Origin: Pseudozobellia thermophila
GTDB lineage: Bacteria; Bacteroidota; Bacteroidia; Flavobacteriales; Flavobacteriaceae
Assembly (NCBI RefSeq): GCF_900141855.1
Contig: NZ_FQYU01000001.1
Location: 1,151,402-1,215,401 of the forward strand
DNA: 64,000 nt
Direction of reading: 5' to 3'
Positions within the stretch are counted from its first letter, which is position 1. Each line of letters opens with the position of its first letter. Below are positions 26,027 through 35,346 of this stretch, in pieces. The translations under genes and the position numbers were made by a program. The notes beneath the pieces are model-generated. The model searched no databases, was not told where the DNA came from, and worked only from the letters and a program-made list of their open reading frames with translations.

Positions 26027-27310
26027 TTAAATACCCTCTTTTAACCTATTGGCGTCAAGTTTCAGAAAGATAAACAGCAAGGCGGTAAAGAACATGAGTC
26101 CTGAACCTCCATAGCTAAAAAAGGGCAGGGGAATACCGATGGTGGGCAAAACGCCTATAACCATGCCTATGTTGATAAAGTAGTGGATCAGTAATATCGA
26201 AACCACGCCATAGCCGTACATACGACTGAAATCGGTTTTTTGCCGCTCTGCCAGATAGACCAGGCGCAGGAGCAAAAGGGTAAAGAGAATTACAACGGTC
26301 GAGGTGCCCAAAAACCCCCACTCTTCGCCTACTGTGGTAAAGATATAATCGGTATGTTGCTCAGGCACGAAATCGCCCTTGGTACGGGTTCCCTCCAAAA
26401 AGCCTTTCCCGAACAAGCCACCCGATTCAATGGCTTTTTCAGATTGATAGGTGTTGTAGCCTATCGTTTTTCGTATTTGGTCCAGTTTTTTGGGGTCTTT
26501 TTCGAGACGGAGCCATAGGCTGAAGCGATCCCTATGTCGTTGCTCGAATACGTTGTTGAAAACAAAATCGACCGAAAGGGAAAACAGTATGGTAAGAATT
26601 ATGGCCGCCGTTAAGGGCAGCATCGGTACCTTGAATTTTTTCTTTTTCAACAAAAAGAACAGTATCAATAAGAGGGCGATAAAGATGATAACCCAAATGG
26701 TGCCGAACATCAGTGTGGTTATAAATACAACGATAGCCAAGAGGGCTATGCCAAGATAGTATAGGGGAAGGCCCTCCCTGAATATAACAAAGGCCAGGGA
26801 GAAAAACACCAAGGCACTGCCGGGATCGGGTTGGGGAATGATCAGCAGGGCGGGTATCAATATGATACTAAAGGCATATAACTGGTCTTTTCTGCGTTTT
26901 ATATCGGTTTGTATATCGCTTAGGTATTTGGCCAAGGCCAGGGCCGTGGCTACTTTGGCCAATTCGGATGGTTGCAGGTTAAAAAAGCCCAGGTCGTACC
27001 ATGACGTCGCTCCGGCTATGGTTTTTCCAAATACGAACAAGCCCAGTAACAATACCATGCTTATAATGTAAAGAAGGCTTGAAAAGCGTTCGTAAAAATT
27101 GGCTTCGAGGGCCAATAGTATAACGATCGAGGCGAAACTGGCCCCGATAAAGAACAATTGCTTACCGTGCAGGGTACCAAAGTCGAAGATAGAAGAATCG
27201 CTTTCCGAAAAGGTGCTTGAATAAATATTTAGCCAACCGATGCCGATCAGTAGGAGATAAAAAAGAACGGAAAGCCAATCGACCCTCTTTAAGACACTTT
27301 TACCAGACAT
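26027..27310 (-). CDS. rodA: Rod shape-determining peptidoglycan polymerase RodA
   Basis: A 427-residue SEDS-family glycosyltransferase with about ten membrane helices. Conserved segments include L-Q-P-S-E-L-A-K, P-D-P-G-S-A-L-V and the C-terminal P-F-F-S-Y-G-G-S-G. It polymerises lipid II glycan strands during cell elongation and works with PBP2 (MrdA), encoded just upstream with an 11-base overlap. It is the last gene of the mre cluster. Confidence 0.95.
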   Translation of the reverse strand: MSGKSVLKRVDWLSVLFYLLLIGIGWLNIYSSTFSESDSSIFDFGTLHGKQLFFIGASFASIVILLALEANFYERFSSLLYIISMVLLLGLFVFGKTIAGATSWYDLGFFNLQPSELAKVATALALAKYLSDIQTDIKRRKDQLYAFSIILIPALLIIPQPDPGSALVFFSLAFVIFREGLPLYYLGIALLAIVVFITTLMFGTIWVIIFIALLLILFFLLKKKKFKVPMLPLTAAIILTILFSLSVDFVFNNVFEQRHRDRFSLWLRLEKDPKKLDQIRKTIGYNTYQSEKAIESGGLFGKGFLEGTRTKGDFVPEQHTDYIFTTVGEEWGFLGTSTVVILFTLLLLRLVYLAERQKTDFSRMYGYGVVSILLIHYFINIGMVIGVLPTIGIPLPFFSYGGSGLMFFTALLFIFLKLDANRLKEGI

Positions 27311-29168
27311 ATTCGTTGATCTTGAATTCCTTTCCGGAATAGGGTTTGGCGTATTCGTGCTCCAAGGTTTTTTCGAGCATTCGCTTTTCGAGGTCTTTTC
27401 GGGTGATATTTCCCTTAATGTATTTTTCGATCAACAACGAGGCGATGTGGCCGGCATACCTAGAGCCGTAGTACCCGTTTTCAATGTAGACCGCCAAGGC
27501 GATCTGGGGTTTTTCAACAGGGGCGAAGGCCACGAATACCGAGTGGTCGGTAAGTTGAACGCGCACACTGTCGATTTTGGTAAAGTTCTCTACGGTACCC
27601 GTTTTGCCGGCTATTTTAATATCGGGTATCTGCAACCATCTTGCCGTTCCTTTTTCGTATACGTCTGCCATTCCTTGAATGACAGGTTCAAAATGTTTTT
27701 TGTCGATGGTGGTGTGTTTGGGCTCTACAAAATCGGGGATGTTAATATCCTTTCCGTCCACTTTTTTCAGAATGTGGGGGGTGAAGTAATGCCCCCTATT
27801 GGCTATGGCCGCTGTCATATTGGCTAGTTGGATGGGGGTTACCGCCACTTCACCTTGGCCGATCGAGTTGGATATGATGTAGGAGGGGGCCCACCTATTG
27901 TCCCCGTACCACTTATCGTAATATTCCTTGCTGGGTATCCTTCCCTTTCTTCCGGTGGGGAGGTCGTATCCGAGGTATTGCCCTAGGCCGAAACTTTTCA
28001 TGTGCTTTTCCCATACATCCATTCCTTCGTCGGTAGTCTCGAATTTCTCGTATATCTTTCTAAAGGTCGCCGCAAAGTAGGCGTTGCACGATTTGTAGAT
28101 TCCGTCGTTTAACTTCCGTAGGCCACCGCCACAGTGGCACCCCCTTTTTTTACGCCCTACGTAGAACCCGTTATAGCACTGTACCGTAGTATTTGGGGTG
28201 ATGACGCCCTCTTGTAGGGCTACCAGGGCATTAAGGGTCTTAAAGGGCGAACCCGGGGAACCTTCCGCCAATATCGACCGGTCGAACAAGGGTTTGGCTA
28301 TCGAGTCGTAATGGAGTTTACTGTAGTTTTTAGATCGTTCCCTGCCGACCAGGAGGGCGGGGTCGTAGGTGGGGCCCGATATCATGGCGAGTATTTCCCC
28401 TGTGGCCGGCTCAAGGGCGACGATGCCCCCGCGTTTGCCGTGCATTAGCTTTTCGCCATATTCCTGTAGTTCCTTGTCCAAGGTTATATTGATTTCGAGC
28501 CCCTGTTCGGGCAGGGTGTCCAATAGACCGTCCTTGTACTTGCCTATGTCCCTGTTGAATCGGTCTTTTTGAATGTACTGGACGCCCTTGCGACCGCGTA
28601 GGATATCCTCGTATTGTTTTTCAACGCCCGTGCGGCCTGTAAGCTCGCCCTGAACGTAATAGGGGTTTTTCGCCAAATCCCTTTCGTTTACTTCACTGAT
28701 GTAGCCGAGTACATTGGCGGCACTGTTGGTGGCATAATACCTAAGCGACCTTTTTTGTATGTAGAAACCCTTATAGTGCCGCATTTTTTCCTGCAGCTTG
28801 GCGTAGTCTTCCTTCGAGAGCTGGGGAACAAAGACCGAAGGCAACCTAGGGGAGTACGTACGGGCCTTTCTAAGTTCTTTCTTGAACTTTTCCTTGTCTA
28901 TGCCCAACAGGCCGCAAAATTCCAAGGTGTCCAGTTCCCTTACTTCCCGAGGTATGACCATCACATCATAGGCCGGGTCGTTTCCTACCAATAATTTTCC
29001 GTTTCTGTCGTATATATAACCTCGCTCGGGATAGTCGTAGACGCGTTTTATCGCTGGGTCTTCCAATACCTGATCGGGGGAGAAACTGAAAATTTGTAAA
29101 TACGACAGTCTTCCCAAGAAGGTGATTCCTATGATGATGATTATGGAAGATAACAATAGTTTCTTCAT
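27300..29168 (-). CDS. mrdA: Penicillin-binding protein 2
   Basis: A 622-residue transpeptidase that crosslinks peptidoglycan during elongation. It has one N-terminal membrane anchor (about 4-22), a dimerisation domain and a transpeptidase domain. The active-site motifs are S-P-F-K (Ser307), S-N-S-I-G-Q as the S-x-N region and K-T-G-T near residue 530. A large cysteine-containing insert (R-G-C-H-C-G-G-G, about 350) sits in the transpeptidase domain. It overlaps rodA by 11 bases and follows mreD by 43 bases, giving the usual RodA-PBP2 pairing. Confidence 0.95.
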   Translation of the reverse strand: MKKLLLSSIIIIIGITFLGRLSYLQIFSFSPDQVLEDPAIKRVYDYPERGYIYDRNGKLLVGNDPAYDVMVIPREVRELDTLEFCGLLGIDKEKFKKELRKARTYSPRLPSVFVPQLSKEDYAKLQEKMRHYKGFYIQKRSLRYYATNSAANVLGYISEVNERDLAKNPYYVQGELTGRTGVEKQYEDILRGRKGVQYIQKDRFNRDIGKYKDGLLDTLPEQGLEINITLDKELQEYGEKLMHGKRGGIVALEPATGEILAMISGPTYDPALLVGRERSKNYSKLHYDSIAKPLFDRSILAEGSPGSPFKTLNALVALQEGVITPNTTVQCYNGFYVGRKKRGCHCGGGLRKLNDGIYKSCNAYFAATFRKIYEKFETTDEGMDVWEKHMKSFGLGQYLGYDLPTGRKGRIPSKEYYDKWYGDNRWAPSYIISNSIGQGEVAVTPIQLANMTAAIANRGHYFTPHILKKVDGKDINIPDFVEPKHTTIDKKHFEPVIQGMADVYEKGTARWLQIPDIKIAGKTGTVENFTKIDSVRVQLTDHSVFVAFAPVEKPQIALAVYIENGYYGSRYAGHIASLLIEKYIKGNITRKDLEKRMLEKTLEHEYAKPYSGKEFKINEYVW

Positions 29169-29211
29169 CTACGATAAATTTTTAATGGCTATCCGTTGGA
29201 TACCCGTTTTC

Positions 29212-29721
29212 TTAATCCTTCCGTACACTGAAAAGAGATCCGAACAGCAAACAGAGTATCAAGGTAGCGGTGCCCGTGGCCAAAACCTTTTTCAAAACTA
29301 AGAGGAAATTGGCCAAACTGAAAATTTCCAGCGTAAAGAAAACAAGATGGTGTACCAATATCAATAACGTCAAAAACGTAATTTGTTGTACTTGGGTGGA
29401 GTTGCTGAGCTTAAAACTCTGAAATTCGAAATTGACACCGAAAACAAAGCGCATTATGGCCGGCCTGATATAGGCTATGGTAACGGTCGAAGCGGCGTGG
29501 AGTGCCATGGTGTCGGAAAAAAAATCGATGGCGAAGCCCAAAAGAAAGCTCAGGCCGATAAAGGCTGCCCGATTTTCCTTTATGGGGTACCAATAAAGAA
29601 ATAAAATGTAGACCATCGGATTGATAAACCCAAAAAAGTTGAGCCTATTGAAAATAAGCACCTGTACCAGTACGAGTAGCACAAACCTGATTACATTCAA
29701 GAAATAGTAATTACTTATCAT
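29212..29721 (-). CDS. mreD: Rod shape-determining protein MreD
   Basis: A 169-residue inner-membrane protein with about five helices and little conserved sequence. The call rests on its hydrophobic profile, length and position between mreC and mrdA, where MreD is expected. Its start overlaps the mreC stop by 11 bases. It belongs to the elongasome with MreB and MreC. Confidence 0.88.
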   Translation of the reverse strand: MISNYYFLNVIRFVLLVLVQVLIFNRLNFFGFINPMVYILFLYWYPIKENRAAFIGLSFLLGFAIDFFSDTMALHAASTVTIAYIRPAIMRFVFGVNFEFQSFKLSNSTQVQQITFLTLLILVHHLVFFTLEIFSLANFLLVLKKVLATGTATLILCLLFGSLFSVRKD

Positions 29722-30532
29722 CGGCCAAGGTCTGGTTTTCTAGTTCCAATATTTCTTCGCGGTAGTTGTTGTTGACGATATATACATTTTTGATATTGGT
29801 CATATCGTTGAAAAGACTAACGTCTATGCTGTAGAAGCTTTTTGAGGTGTTAAGGTCGAATTTGCGAATGGTGCCGATGGGGATCCCCTCGGGGAAAATG
29901 CTGCTCATACCCCCGGTAACGATGGTGTCCCCGATGGTTAGGGGAACCAGTCTGGGGATGTCGACCAACTGTACTACGTCGAAGCGCTTCATGTCCCAAA
30001 TCAGGGAACCGAAATGATCGGTATTTTTAATTTTGGCGTTGATGTTCGATTTTTCGTTAAGAATACTTTGTACGGTGGCGAAATTATTGGAGGTATTTTC
30101 GACGATCCCCAAAATGCCCTTACTGGTTATAACGCCCATATCGGGCTTTATACCGTCGCGGGCACCCTTGTCTATGGTAATGTAGTTTCTCGGATGCGCA
30201 AAACTGTTTTTTATCACCTTGCCCGTAGCCACCGTATAGGTTTGTTGTACCGAGTCTAGGGTGATGGTATCGCCCCGATCGTTGTTGAACAAAAGCGTAC
30301 GGAGCCTTTGGTTCTCTTCCATGAGTTTCTGGTTCTCCCGGTCGAGTCCGAAATAGGTGGTCACGCCGTTCGAGGTCTCCAGAATATTTCCGGTTATCCA
30401 ATTCGAGGAATTGAAAAAACGGGATTGGTGGTACGAATGGGATTGGATGGTGAAACCCAAGGAGACGATCATCAAAAAGAGATATAGGAGAAAGTTCTTA
30501 TATCGTATGATAAAATTGATGATCTGCTGCAT
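29711..30532 (-). CDS. mreC: Rod shape-determining protein MreC
   Basis: A 273-residue bitopic protein. One membrane helix (about 12-30), a coiled-coil segment (about 58-85, N-Q-K-L-M-E-E-N-Q-R-L) and a beta-rich periplasmic domain with D-K-G-A-R-D-G-I-K-P-D-M-G-V and G-D-T-I-V-T-G-G are all typical. It scaffolds the elongasome between MreB and PBP2. An 87-bp gap separates it from mreB. Confidence 0.94.
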   Translation of the reverse strand: MQQIINFIIRYKNFLLYLFLMIVSLGFTIQSHSYHQSRFFNSSNWITGNILETSNGVTTYFGLDRENQKLMEENQRLRTLLFNNDRGDTITLDSVQQTYTVATGKVIKNSFAHPRNYITIDKGARDGIKPDMGVITSKGILGIVENTSNNFATVQSILNEKSNINAKIKNTDHFGSLIWDMKRFDVVQLVDIPRLVPLTIGDTIVTGGMSSIFPEGIPIGTIRKFDLNTSKSFYSIDVSLFNDMTNIKNVYIVNNNYREEILELENQTLADDK

Positions 30533-30619
30533 TCGCTCAGTTTTTTATGAAACCTGCAAAGCAATTTCGAATGGAAAATACCCTCGTAAACCTCGAAATC
30601 GCCCCGAAATCGTTAAGGT

Positions 30620-31648
30620 CTATTTGATAAGGATGCTTTTGTAGCGCTCTAGGTTCTTAAGTGCTATACCGGTTCCCCTAACTACGGCCCGTAGTGGATC
30701 TTCTGCGATGTATACGGGTAAATCGGTCTTTTGCGACAGCCTCCTGTCAAGTCCCCGTAGCATAGAACCTCCCCCGGCCAGGTATATGCCCGTGTTGTAT
30801 ATGTCGGCCGCCAATTCGGGCGGTGTTTGGGACAAGGTTTCCATTACCGCATCTTCGACACGTAAGATGGATTTGTCCAAGGCTTTCGCTATTTCCCGGT
30901 ATGAGATCTGTACCTGCTTTGGTTTTCCGGTCAAAAGGTCGCGCCCTTGTACCGATTTTTCATCGGGCGGCGTTTGCAGGTCTTCGGTGGCCGAACCGAT
31001 TTCTATTTTTATGTTTTCTGCGGTAGCCTCGCCCACATACAGGTTGTGTTGGGTACGCATGTAGTAGATAATGTCGTTGGTAAACACATCGCCCGCAATC
31101 TTAACCGATTTGTCGCAAACAATACCACCTAAGGCAATTACGGCAATCTCGGTAGTGCCGCCCCCTATATCGACGATCATGTTTCCCTTGGGCTGCATAA
31201 TATCAAGACCGATACCGATGGCTGCTGCCATGGGTTCGTGGATCAAATAGACTTCCTTGCCGTTCACACGTTCGGCCGATTCCTTTACCGCACGCATTTC
31301 CACTTCGGTAATGCCCGACGGAATACAGATCACCATGCGCAGCGCAGGTGGAAACCACTTTTTCTTTAAAGCGGGAATATTCTTGATGAACATGTTGATC
31401 ATCTTTTCCGATGCGTCGAAATCGGCGATAACCCCATCCTTAAGTGGCCTAATGGTCTTTATGTTTTCGTGGGTCTTTCCCTGCATCATGTTGGCCTCTT
31501 TGCCAACGGCGATAATTTTTCCCGAAATACGGTCCCGGGCAACAATAGACGGACTGTCGACAACGACCTTGTCCATATGGATGATGAGGGTGTTCGCAGT
31601 ACCTAGGTCGATAGCGATTTCCTCAGTCAAGAAATCAAAAAATCCCAT
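30620..31648 (-). CDS. mreB: Rod shape-determining protein MreB
   Basis: A 342-residue bacterial actin that forms membrane-bound filaments directing lateral wall synthesis. The phosphate loops are I-D-L-G-T-A-N-T and D-I-G-G-G-T-T-E, and the adenosine motif is L-A-G-G-G-S-M-L. It is full length. It heads the mre genes, 68 bases after purH, with its own -7 box in that gap. Confidence 0.97.
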   Translation of the reverse strand: MGFFDFLTEEIAIDLGTANTLIIHMDKVVVDSPSIVARDRISGKIIAVGKEANMMQGKTHENIKTIRPLKDGVIADFDASEKMINMFIKNIPALKKKWFPPALRMVICIPSGITEVEMRAVKESAERVNGKEVYLIHEPMAAAIGIGLDIMQPKGNMIVDIGGGTTEIAVIALGGIVCDKSVKIAGDVFTNDIIYYMRTQHNLYVGEATAENIKIEIGSATEDLQTPPDEKSVQGRDLLTGKPKQVQISYREIAKALDKSILRVEDAVMETLSQTPPELAADIYNTGIYLAGGGSMLRGLDRRLSQKTDLPVYIAEDPLRAVVRGTGIALKNLERYKSILIK

Positions 31649-31702
31649 TTGTAATTTTCTTTGGTTACGTTACTAGCTCGATTGGGGTGTGCTGTTCATC
31701 GA

Positions 31703-31710
31703 CAAATGTA
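31703..31710 (-). promoter_or_regulatory. -7 box before mreB
   Basis: On the minus strand TACATTTG matches TAnnTTTG and lies in the purH-mreB gap, suggesting mreB can be transcribed independently of purH. No clear -33 TTTG was found. Confidence 0.45.
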
Positions 31711-31716
31711 GTAAAA

Positions 31717-33243
31717 TTAGTGCTTGAAATGACGGATTCCCGTCATCACCATTGACACATTGTTCTCATTACAATAATCGATGCTTAATTGGTCTTTAAT
31801 AGACCCGCCCGGCTGTATAACGCTCGAAATACCATTTTTATGCGAAATTTCTACACAATCTGGAAAAGGGAAGAATGCATCGCTGGCCATAACGGCTCCG
31901 TTCAGGTCGAAATTAAAGTGTTTTGCCTTGTGAATCGCCTGATTTAGAGCGTCTACGCGAGACGTTTGTCCGGTGCCACTAGCGCATAATTGTTTGTTTT
32001 TGGCCAGGACGATTGTATTCGATTTGGTGTGTTTGCAAAGTTTGGAAGCGAAAATAAGGTCATCGAGTTCTTCTTGTGAAGGCCGTTTTTCGGTAACGTA
32101 ACGCAGGTCTTCGATGGTGTCCGTTTTGTAGTCCTTGTCCTGTACCAGATAGCCGTTAAGGCAGGTTCTTACTTGGGTGCCGGGCAGTTCAATATCGTTT
32201 TGCACCAAAATGATCCTGTTCTTCTTGCCCTTTAGCACCTCTAGGGCCTCGGGTGCATAGCTGGGGGCTATGACCACCTCGCAGAACAATTGGTGGATCT
32301 CATCGGCGGTAGGCTTGTCTATTTCCACGTTGCTTATCAAAATACCGCCAAAGGCCGATACCGGGTCGCCGGCCAAGGCGTCTACATAGGCCTGGTGAAT
32401 GGTTTCGCGCTGGGCAAGGCCACAGGCATTGTTGTGCTTGAGTATCGCAAAGGTCGGGGCATCGCCCTTAAACTCGTTCATTAGGTTTACGGCCGCGTCG
32501 ACGTCCAGAAGGTTGTTGTACGATAATTCCTTGCCGTGCAGCTTGTCGAACATCGCGTCGAAATCGCCGTAAAAATATCCTTTTTGATGCGGGTTCTCTC
32601 CGTAGCGAAGCACTTTTCCGTTGGTTTCGCTTATTTTCAATGCCGGGGTATTCCCTTGGTTGAAGTAGTTGAAAATAGCCGTGTCGTAATGGGAGGATAC
32701 GTTAAAGGCCTTGGTGGCAAAGCGTTTGCGGTCTTCCAAGGTGGTGCTTCCGTCGCCTTCGGAAATCACCTGGAGAAAATCGTCATAATCTTCCATTGAC
32801 GATACGCAAAGCACATCTTTATAATTCTTGGCGGCGGCCCTGATCAAAGAGATTCCGCCAATATCGATTTTTTCAATGATGTCTTGCTCCGATGCGCCAC
32901 TGGCCACGGTTTTCTCAAAGGGGTATAGGTCTACGATCACAATATCGATCTGTGGTATCCCGAACTCCGCCAACTGGGCAACATCCGTCTCGTTGTCCTG
33001 ACGGTTGAGTATTCCGCCAAAGACTTTGGGATGCAATGTCTTTACCCGGCCGCCTAAAATGGATGGGTAGCTGGTAACGTCTTCGACGGGAACTACCTCT
33101 ATACCCAGTTCCTTGATAAATTTCTCGGTGCCACCGGTAGAGTAAATGGTAATACCGAGTTCGTCGAATTTTTTTACAATGGGCTCAAGGCCATCTTTGT
33201 GAAATACGGAAATTAGGGCAGAAGTAGCTTTTTTAGTGCTCAT
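31717..33243 (-). CDS. purH: AICAR transformylase/IMP cyclohydrolase
   Basis: A 508-residue bifunctional enzyme catalysing the last two steps of de novo IMP synthesis. The N-terminal MGS-like cyclohydrolase domain (about 1-140, with Y-S-T-G-G-T and G-G-R-V-K-T-L-H-P-K) is followed by the transformylase domain (about 150-508, with G-K-E-L-S-Y-N-N-L-L-D and the K-H-N-N-A-C-G segment). It is full length and heads a transcript that may continue into mreB. Confidence 0.97.
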   Translation of the reverse strand: MSTKKATSALISVFHKDGLEPIVKKFDELGITIYSTGGTEKFIKELGIEVVPVEDVTSYPSILGGRVKTLHPKVFGGILNRQDNETDVAQLAEFGIPQIDIVIVDLYPFEKTVASGASEQDIIEKIDIGGISLIRAAAKNYKDVLCVSSMEDYDDFLQVISEGDGSTTLEDRKRFATKAFNVSSHYDTAIFNYFNQGNTPALKISETNGKVLRYGENPHQKGYFYGDFDAMFDKLHGKELSYNNLLDVDAAVNLMNEFKGDAPTFAILKHNNACGLAQRETIHQAYVDALAGDPVSAFGGILISNVEIDKPTADEIHQLFCEVVIAPSYAPEALEVLKGKKNRIILVQNDIELPGTQVRTCLNGYLVQDKDYKTDTIEDLRYVTEKRPSQEELDDLIFASKLCKHTKSNTIVLAKNKQLCASGTGQTSRVDALNQAIHKAKHFNFDLNGAVMASDAFFPFPDCVEISHKNGISSVIQPGGSIKDQLSIDYCNENNVSMVMTGIRHFKH

Positions 33244-33276
33244 GTTGTTTGCGTGGTTAACAGATTAAATGACACG

Positions 33277-33284
33277 CAAAAGTA
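33277..33284 (-). promoter_or_regulatory. -7 box before purH
   Basis: On the minus strand TACTTTTG matches TAnnTTTG, 33 bases before the purH ATG. No convincing -33 element was seen. Confidence 0.45.
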
Positions 33285-33442
33285 ATTTTTTAAAGCTTAA
33301 AAACCGCTGAGGTTATCAACAAATACGCAGAAGTTTTGAACGCCTCGGGCCCGTCAATTCGGGTCGGACGAAAAAATGGGCTGCAGAAGGCCCCAGATTC
33401 TTGGTAGAGGGGTATACGGGGCCATGGCCGATGGAAGGTTCG

Positions 33443-33916
33443 CTACAGGGCCTTTTCCTTGTCTTTCAACAACTTCGACACTTCCGCATTGACAAACTCC
33501 AAAAAACGCTCGTCTTCTTGGGTAAAGGGGTCGGGGGTGTTCGAGTCGATGTCTATTTGCCCGATGTTCTCGCCGTTGACGAACAAGGGAACTACAATCT
33601 CGGCCTTTACCGTAATACTACAGGCGATATAATTGTCCTGGGCCTTGACGTCGGGCACCACGAAATTCTGGTTCGATACCGCTACTTGGCCACAGATGCC
33701 CTTGCCAAACGGAATAATGGTGTGGTCCGTTGGTGCGCCGGCGTAGGGTCCTAGCTTAAGCTCTTCCTTGTCGCCGTTCTTAAAATAGAAACCCACCCAA
33801 TCGTAGTGGGGCACGGTTTCCCGCAAAAGGGTACAGACCTTTTGCAGCCGTTCGTCGACTGATAGTTCATTGGCCGATAGTAGGCTTAGCGTCTTATGCC
33901 GTAACGATTCGAACAT
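33443..33916 (-). CDS. GAF-domain protein, free methionine-(R)-sulfoxide reductase-like
   Basis: 157 residues from the ATG at 33916; the frame extends only to a TTG at 33934. It is a single GAF domain. G-K-G-I-C-G-Q (Cys75) and Y-I-A-C-S-I-T-V-K-A-E-I-V-V-P (Cys99) align with two of the cysteines of fRMsr enzymes, which reduce free methionine-R-sulfoxide in the cytoplasm. The third E. coli cysteine is not matched. A -7 box lies 15 bases upstream and the gene stands alone. A GAF sensor role is the alternative, but the spacing of the two cysteines favours the reductase. Confidence 0.8.
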   Translation of the reverse strand: MFESLRHKTLSLLSANELSVDERLQKVCTLLRETVPHYDWVGFYFKNGDKEELKLGPYAGAPTDHTIIPFGKGICGQVAVSNQNFVVPDVKAQDNYIACSITVKAEIVVPLFVNGENIGQIDIDSNTPDPFTQEDERFLEFVNAEVSKLLKDKEKAL

Positions 33917-33931
33917 AATTTTCGTTTTGGG

Positions 33932-33939
33932 CAAAAATA
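33932..33939 (-). promoter_or_regulatory. -7 box before the fRMsr-like gene
   Basis: On the minus strand TATTTTTG matches TAnnTTTG exactly, 15 bases before the ATG at 33916. No -33 element is evident. Confidence 0.45.
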
Positions 33940-34004
33940 GGTCTTTGGGGGCAATTAAAATAGCGGCCCCGGGTTTTCATTTTCCGATACCTGCAAAATA
34001 GGAA

Positions 34005-34024
34005 AGGGTGCCCAACGGCACCCT
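34005..34024 (-). terminator. Hairpin after the acidic lipoprotein gene
   Basis: An 8-bp stem (AGGGTGCC/GGCACCCT) with a 4-nt loop lies about 30 bases after the stop on the minus strand, followed by a weak T-rich stretch. It is a probable terminator. Confidence 0.6.
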
Positions 34025-34053
34025 CTCGTATGTATATGTTATGTTGCGCCCGG

Positions 34054-35133
34054 TTAAGGCTGGATCTTTACATCAAAGACGATGTAGTCGTCGTTGTCGT
34101 AGCCGGGGTTGATCTCCTTTATCTTGATGAGGCCCTTTTTGCCATAGTTGTCAACGAACTCAATGACATCGCCTACGACCAATTTGCCCGTTGTTTGGTA
34201 ATCTGATTTTACAATAAAATCAAGTTCACTGGACAAGGTAATGTTGTCAAATCCGGAACTAGTGAGGGTCGAAAGTTCAAAATAGGTTTCGTTCAACGTT
34301 TCGGTATCGGCGTTCTCCTCATCCTCCCCGGGTTTCAAACCTTCTACGGGATAACCAAAAGAATCGTCGTATGTAGCTGTCGAAGCAAAATAAGCATCGG
34401 TGGTGTAATAATAACCAAAATCCCAAAAAGCCCTGAATTCGGGGCCTTCATCGATTCGGTAGACCTCTTCGTTAAGGAAGGAGAAGAACGATTCTGTATT
34501 GCCGTCCTGGGCGGGGGCATATAGCTTGACGTCGCTAAAGCTCCTTACCTCTGCGGTAGGGTTGGTGCCGTTGCCCACGGTTACGGTAATCGTACCTACA
34601 CCCAAGGCCAATCTTTTGGTAGGGTCCCTAAAGTCGCCCTTTCCGGTGGTCGTCCAAAAGCTGTATACTATTTCGCCATTGTCGATGTCGGGTACGGGAA
34701 GGCTAAAGGTAAAATCTATTTCCTTTTTGGTGGCACCGTCGAGGTCGATCGACCCGTCGGCCTTAGTTGCCTTTTTTAAGTCGTCGCTGTCAAGGTCGAA
34801 ATTGTTGAAGGGCATGTCGCCGGTACCCCCTACATTTTGGGTAATGTACATTCTTCTTTGCGTGGTGTTCGTCGATGTAAAAATAACGCGTCCTTCGACC
34901 TCGCCACCGGCTTCGCCACTGGCTTCGGCCACAACAATGTCGTTTGAGGGGTCGCCCTCGTTAAAGACAAGGGTCGCCACATCTTCTAACGTGTCGTCGT
35001 CCGGGTTTTCTTGGTCGGTGTCGTCGGGGGTGTCAAAAACATTGCCGTCGTCGTTACTGCAACTTGTTATGAACAGCGCGAGTGTCATAATGATCACTCC
35101 CGATGAAATTTTCGATAGTAGCTCTTTTTTCAT
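34054..35133 (-). CDS. Acidic lipoprotein of unknown function
   Basis: A 359-residue protein. The signal ends I-T-S-C-S-N-D-D (Cys25), followed by a highly acidic linker (many Asp/Glu, about 26-52), a beta-rich domain (about 53-190) and a second beta-rich region up to the C-terminus. The Ser-Asn-Asp-Asp after the lipobox is common in surface-exposed lipoproteins of Bacteroidota. I recognise no catalytic motif. It is a single-gene unit with a hairpin downstream. It could be a substrate-binding or adhesion protein; no partner gene is adjacent. Confidence 0.7.
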   Translation of the reverse strand: MKKELLSKISSGVIIMTLALFITSCSNDDGNVFDTPDDTDQENPDDDTLEDVATLVFNEGDPSNDIVVAEASGEAGGEVEGRVIFTSTNTTQRRMYITQNVGGTGDMPFNNFDLDSDDLKKATKADGSIDLDGATKKEIDFTFSLPVPDIDNGEIVYSFWTTTGKGDFRDPTKRLALGVGTITVTVGNGTNPTAEVRSFSDVKLYAPAQDGNTESFFSFLNEEVYRIDEGPEFRAFWDFGYYYTTDAYFASTATYDDSFGYPVEGLKPGEDEENADTETLNETYFELSTLTSSGFDNITLSSELDFIVKSDYQTTGKLVVGDVIEFVDNYGKKGLIKIKEINPGYDNDDYIVFDVKIQP

Positions 35134-35310
35134 AATCGATATTAAATTTTAAGTTAATGGTGTACAAGAATTGTCCTACGGTAGTTCCGTAGGTATATAT
35201 AACTCAAAACTCGGTGTAAAATTATACAGGGTTCTTAAAAACTACTTTGTTTTTGGTCCTAAGGAAAAGGATGTAGAAAGGGAAGGCATGGGCTAAAGGT
35301 GGGGATAAAC

Positions 35311-35341
35311 TTCGTAAACATTTGATTATTTGCTATTTTTG
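35311..35341 (+). promoter_or_regulatory. Promoter of the copper locus (HYC_CC_PP gene)
   Basis: TTCG (35311-35314, one mismatch to TTTG), a 19-nt spacer and an exact TATTTTTG (35334-35341). The ATG begins six bases after the final G, so the transcript is likely leaderless. The arrangement mirrors the endonuclease promoter at 25.2 kb. Confidence 0.6.
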
Positions 35342-35346
35342 TACTG

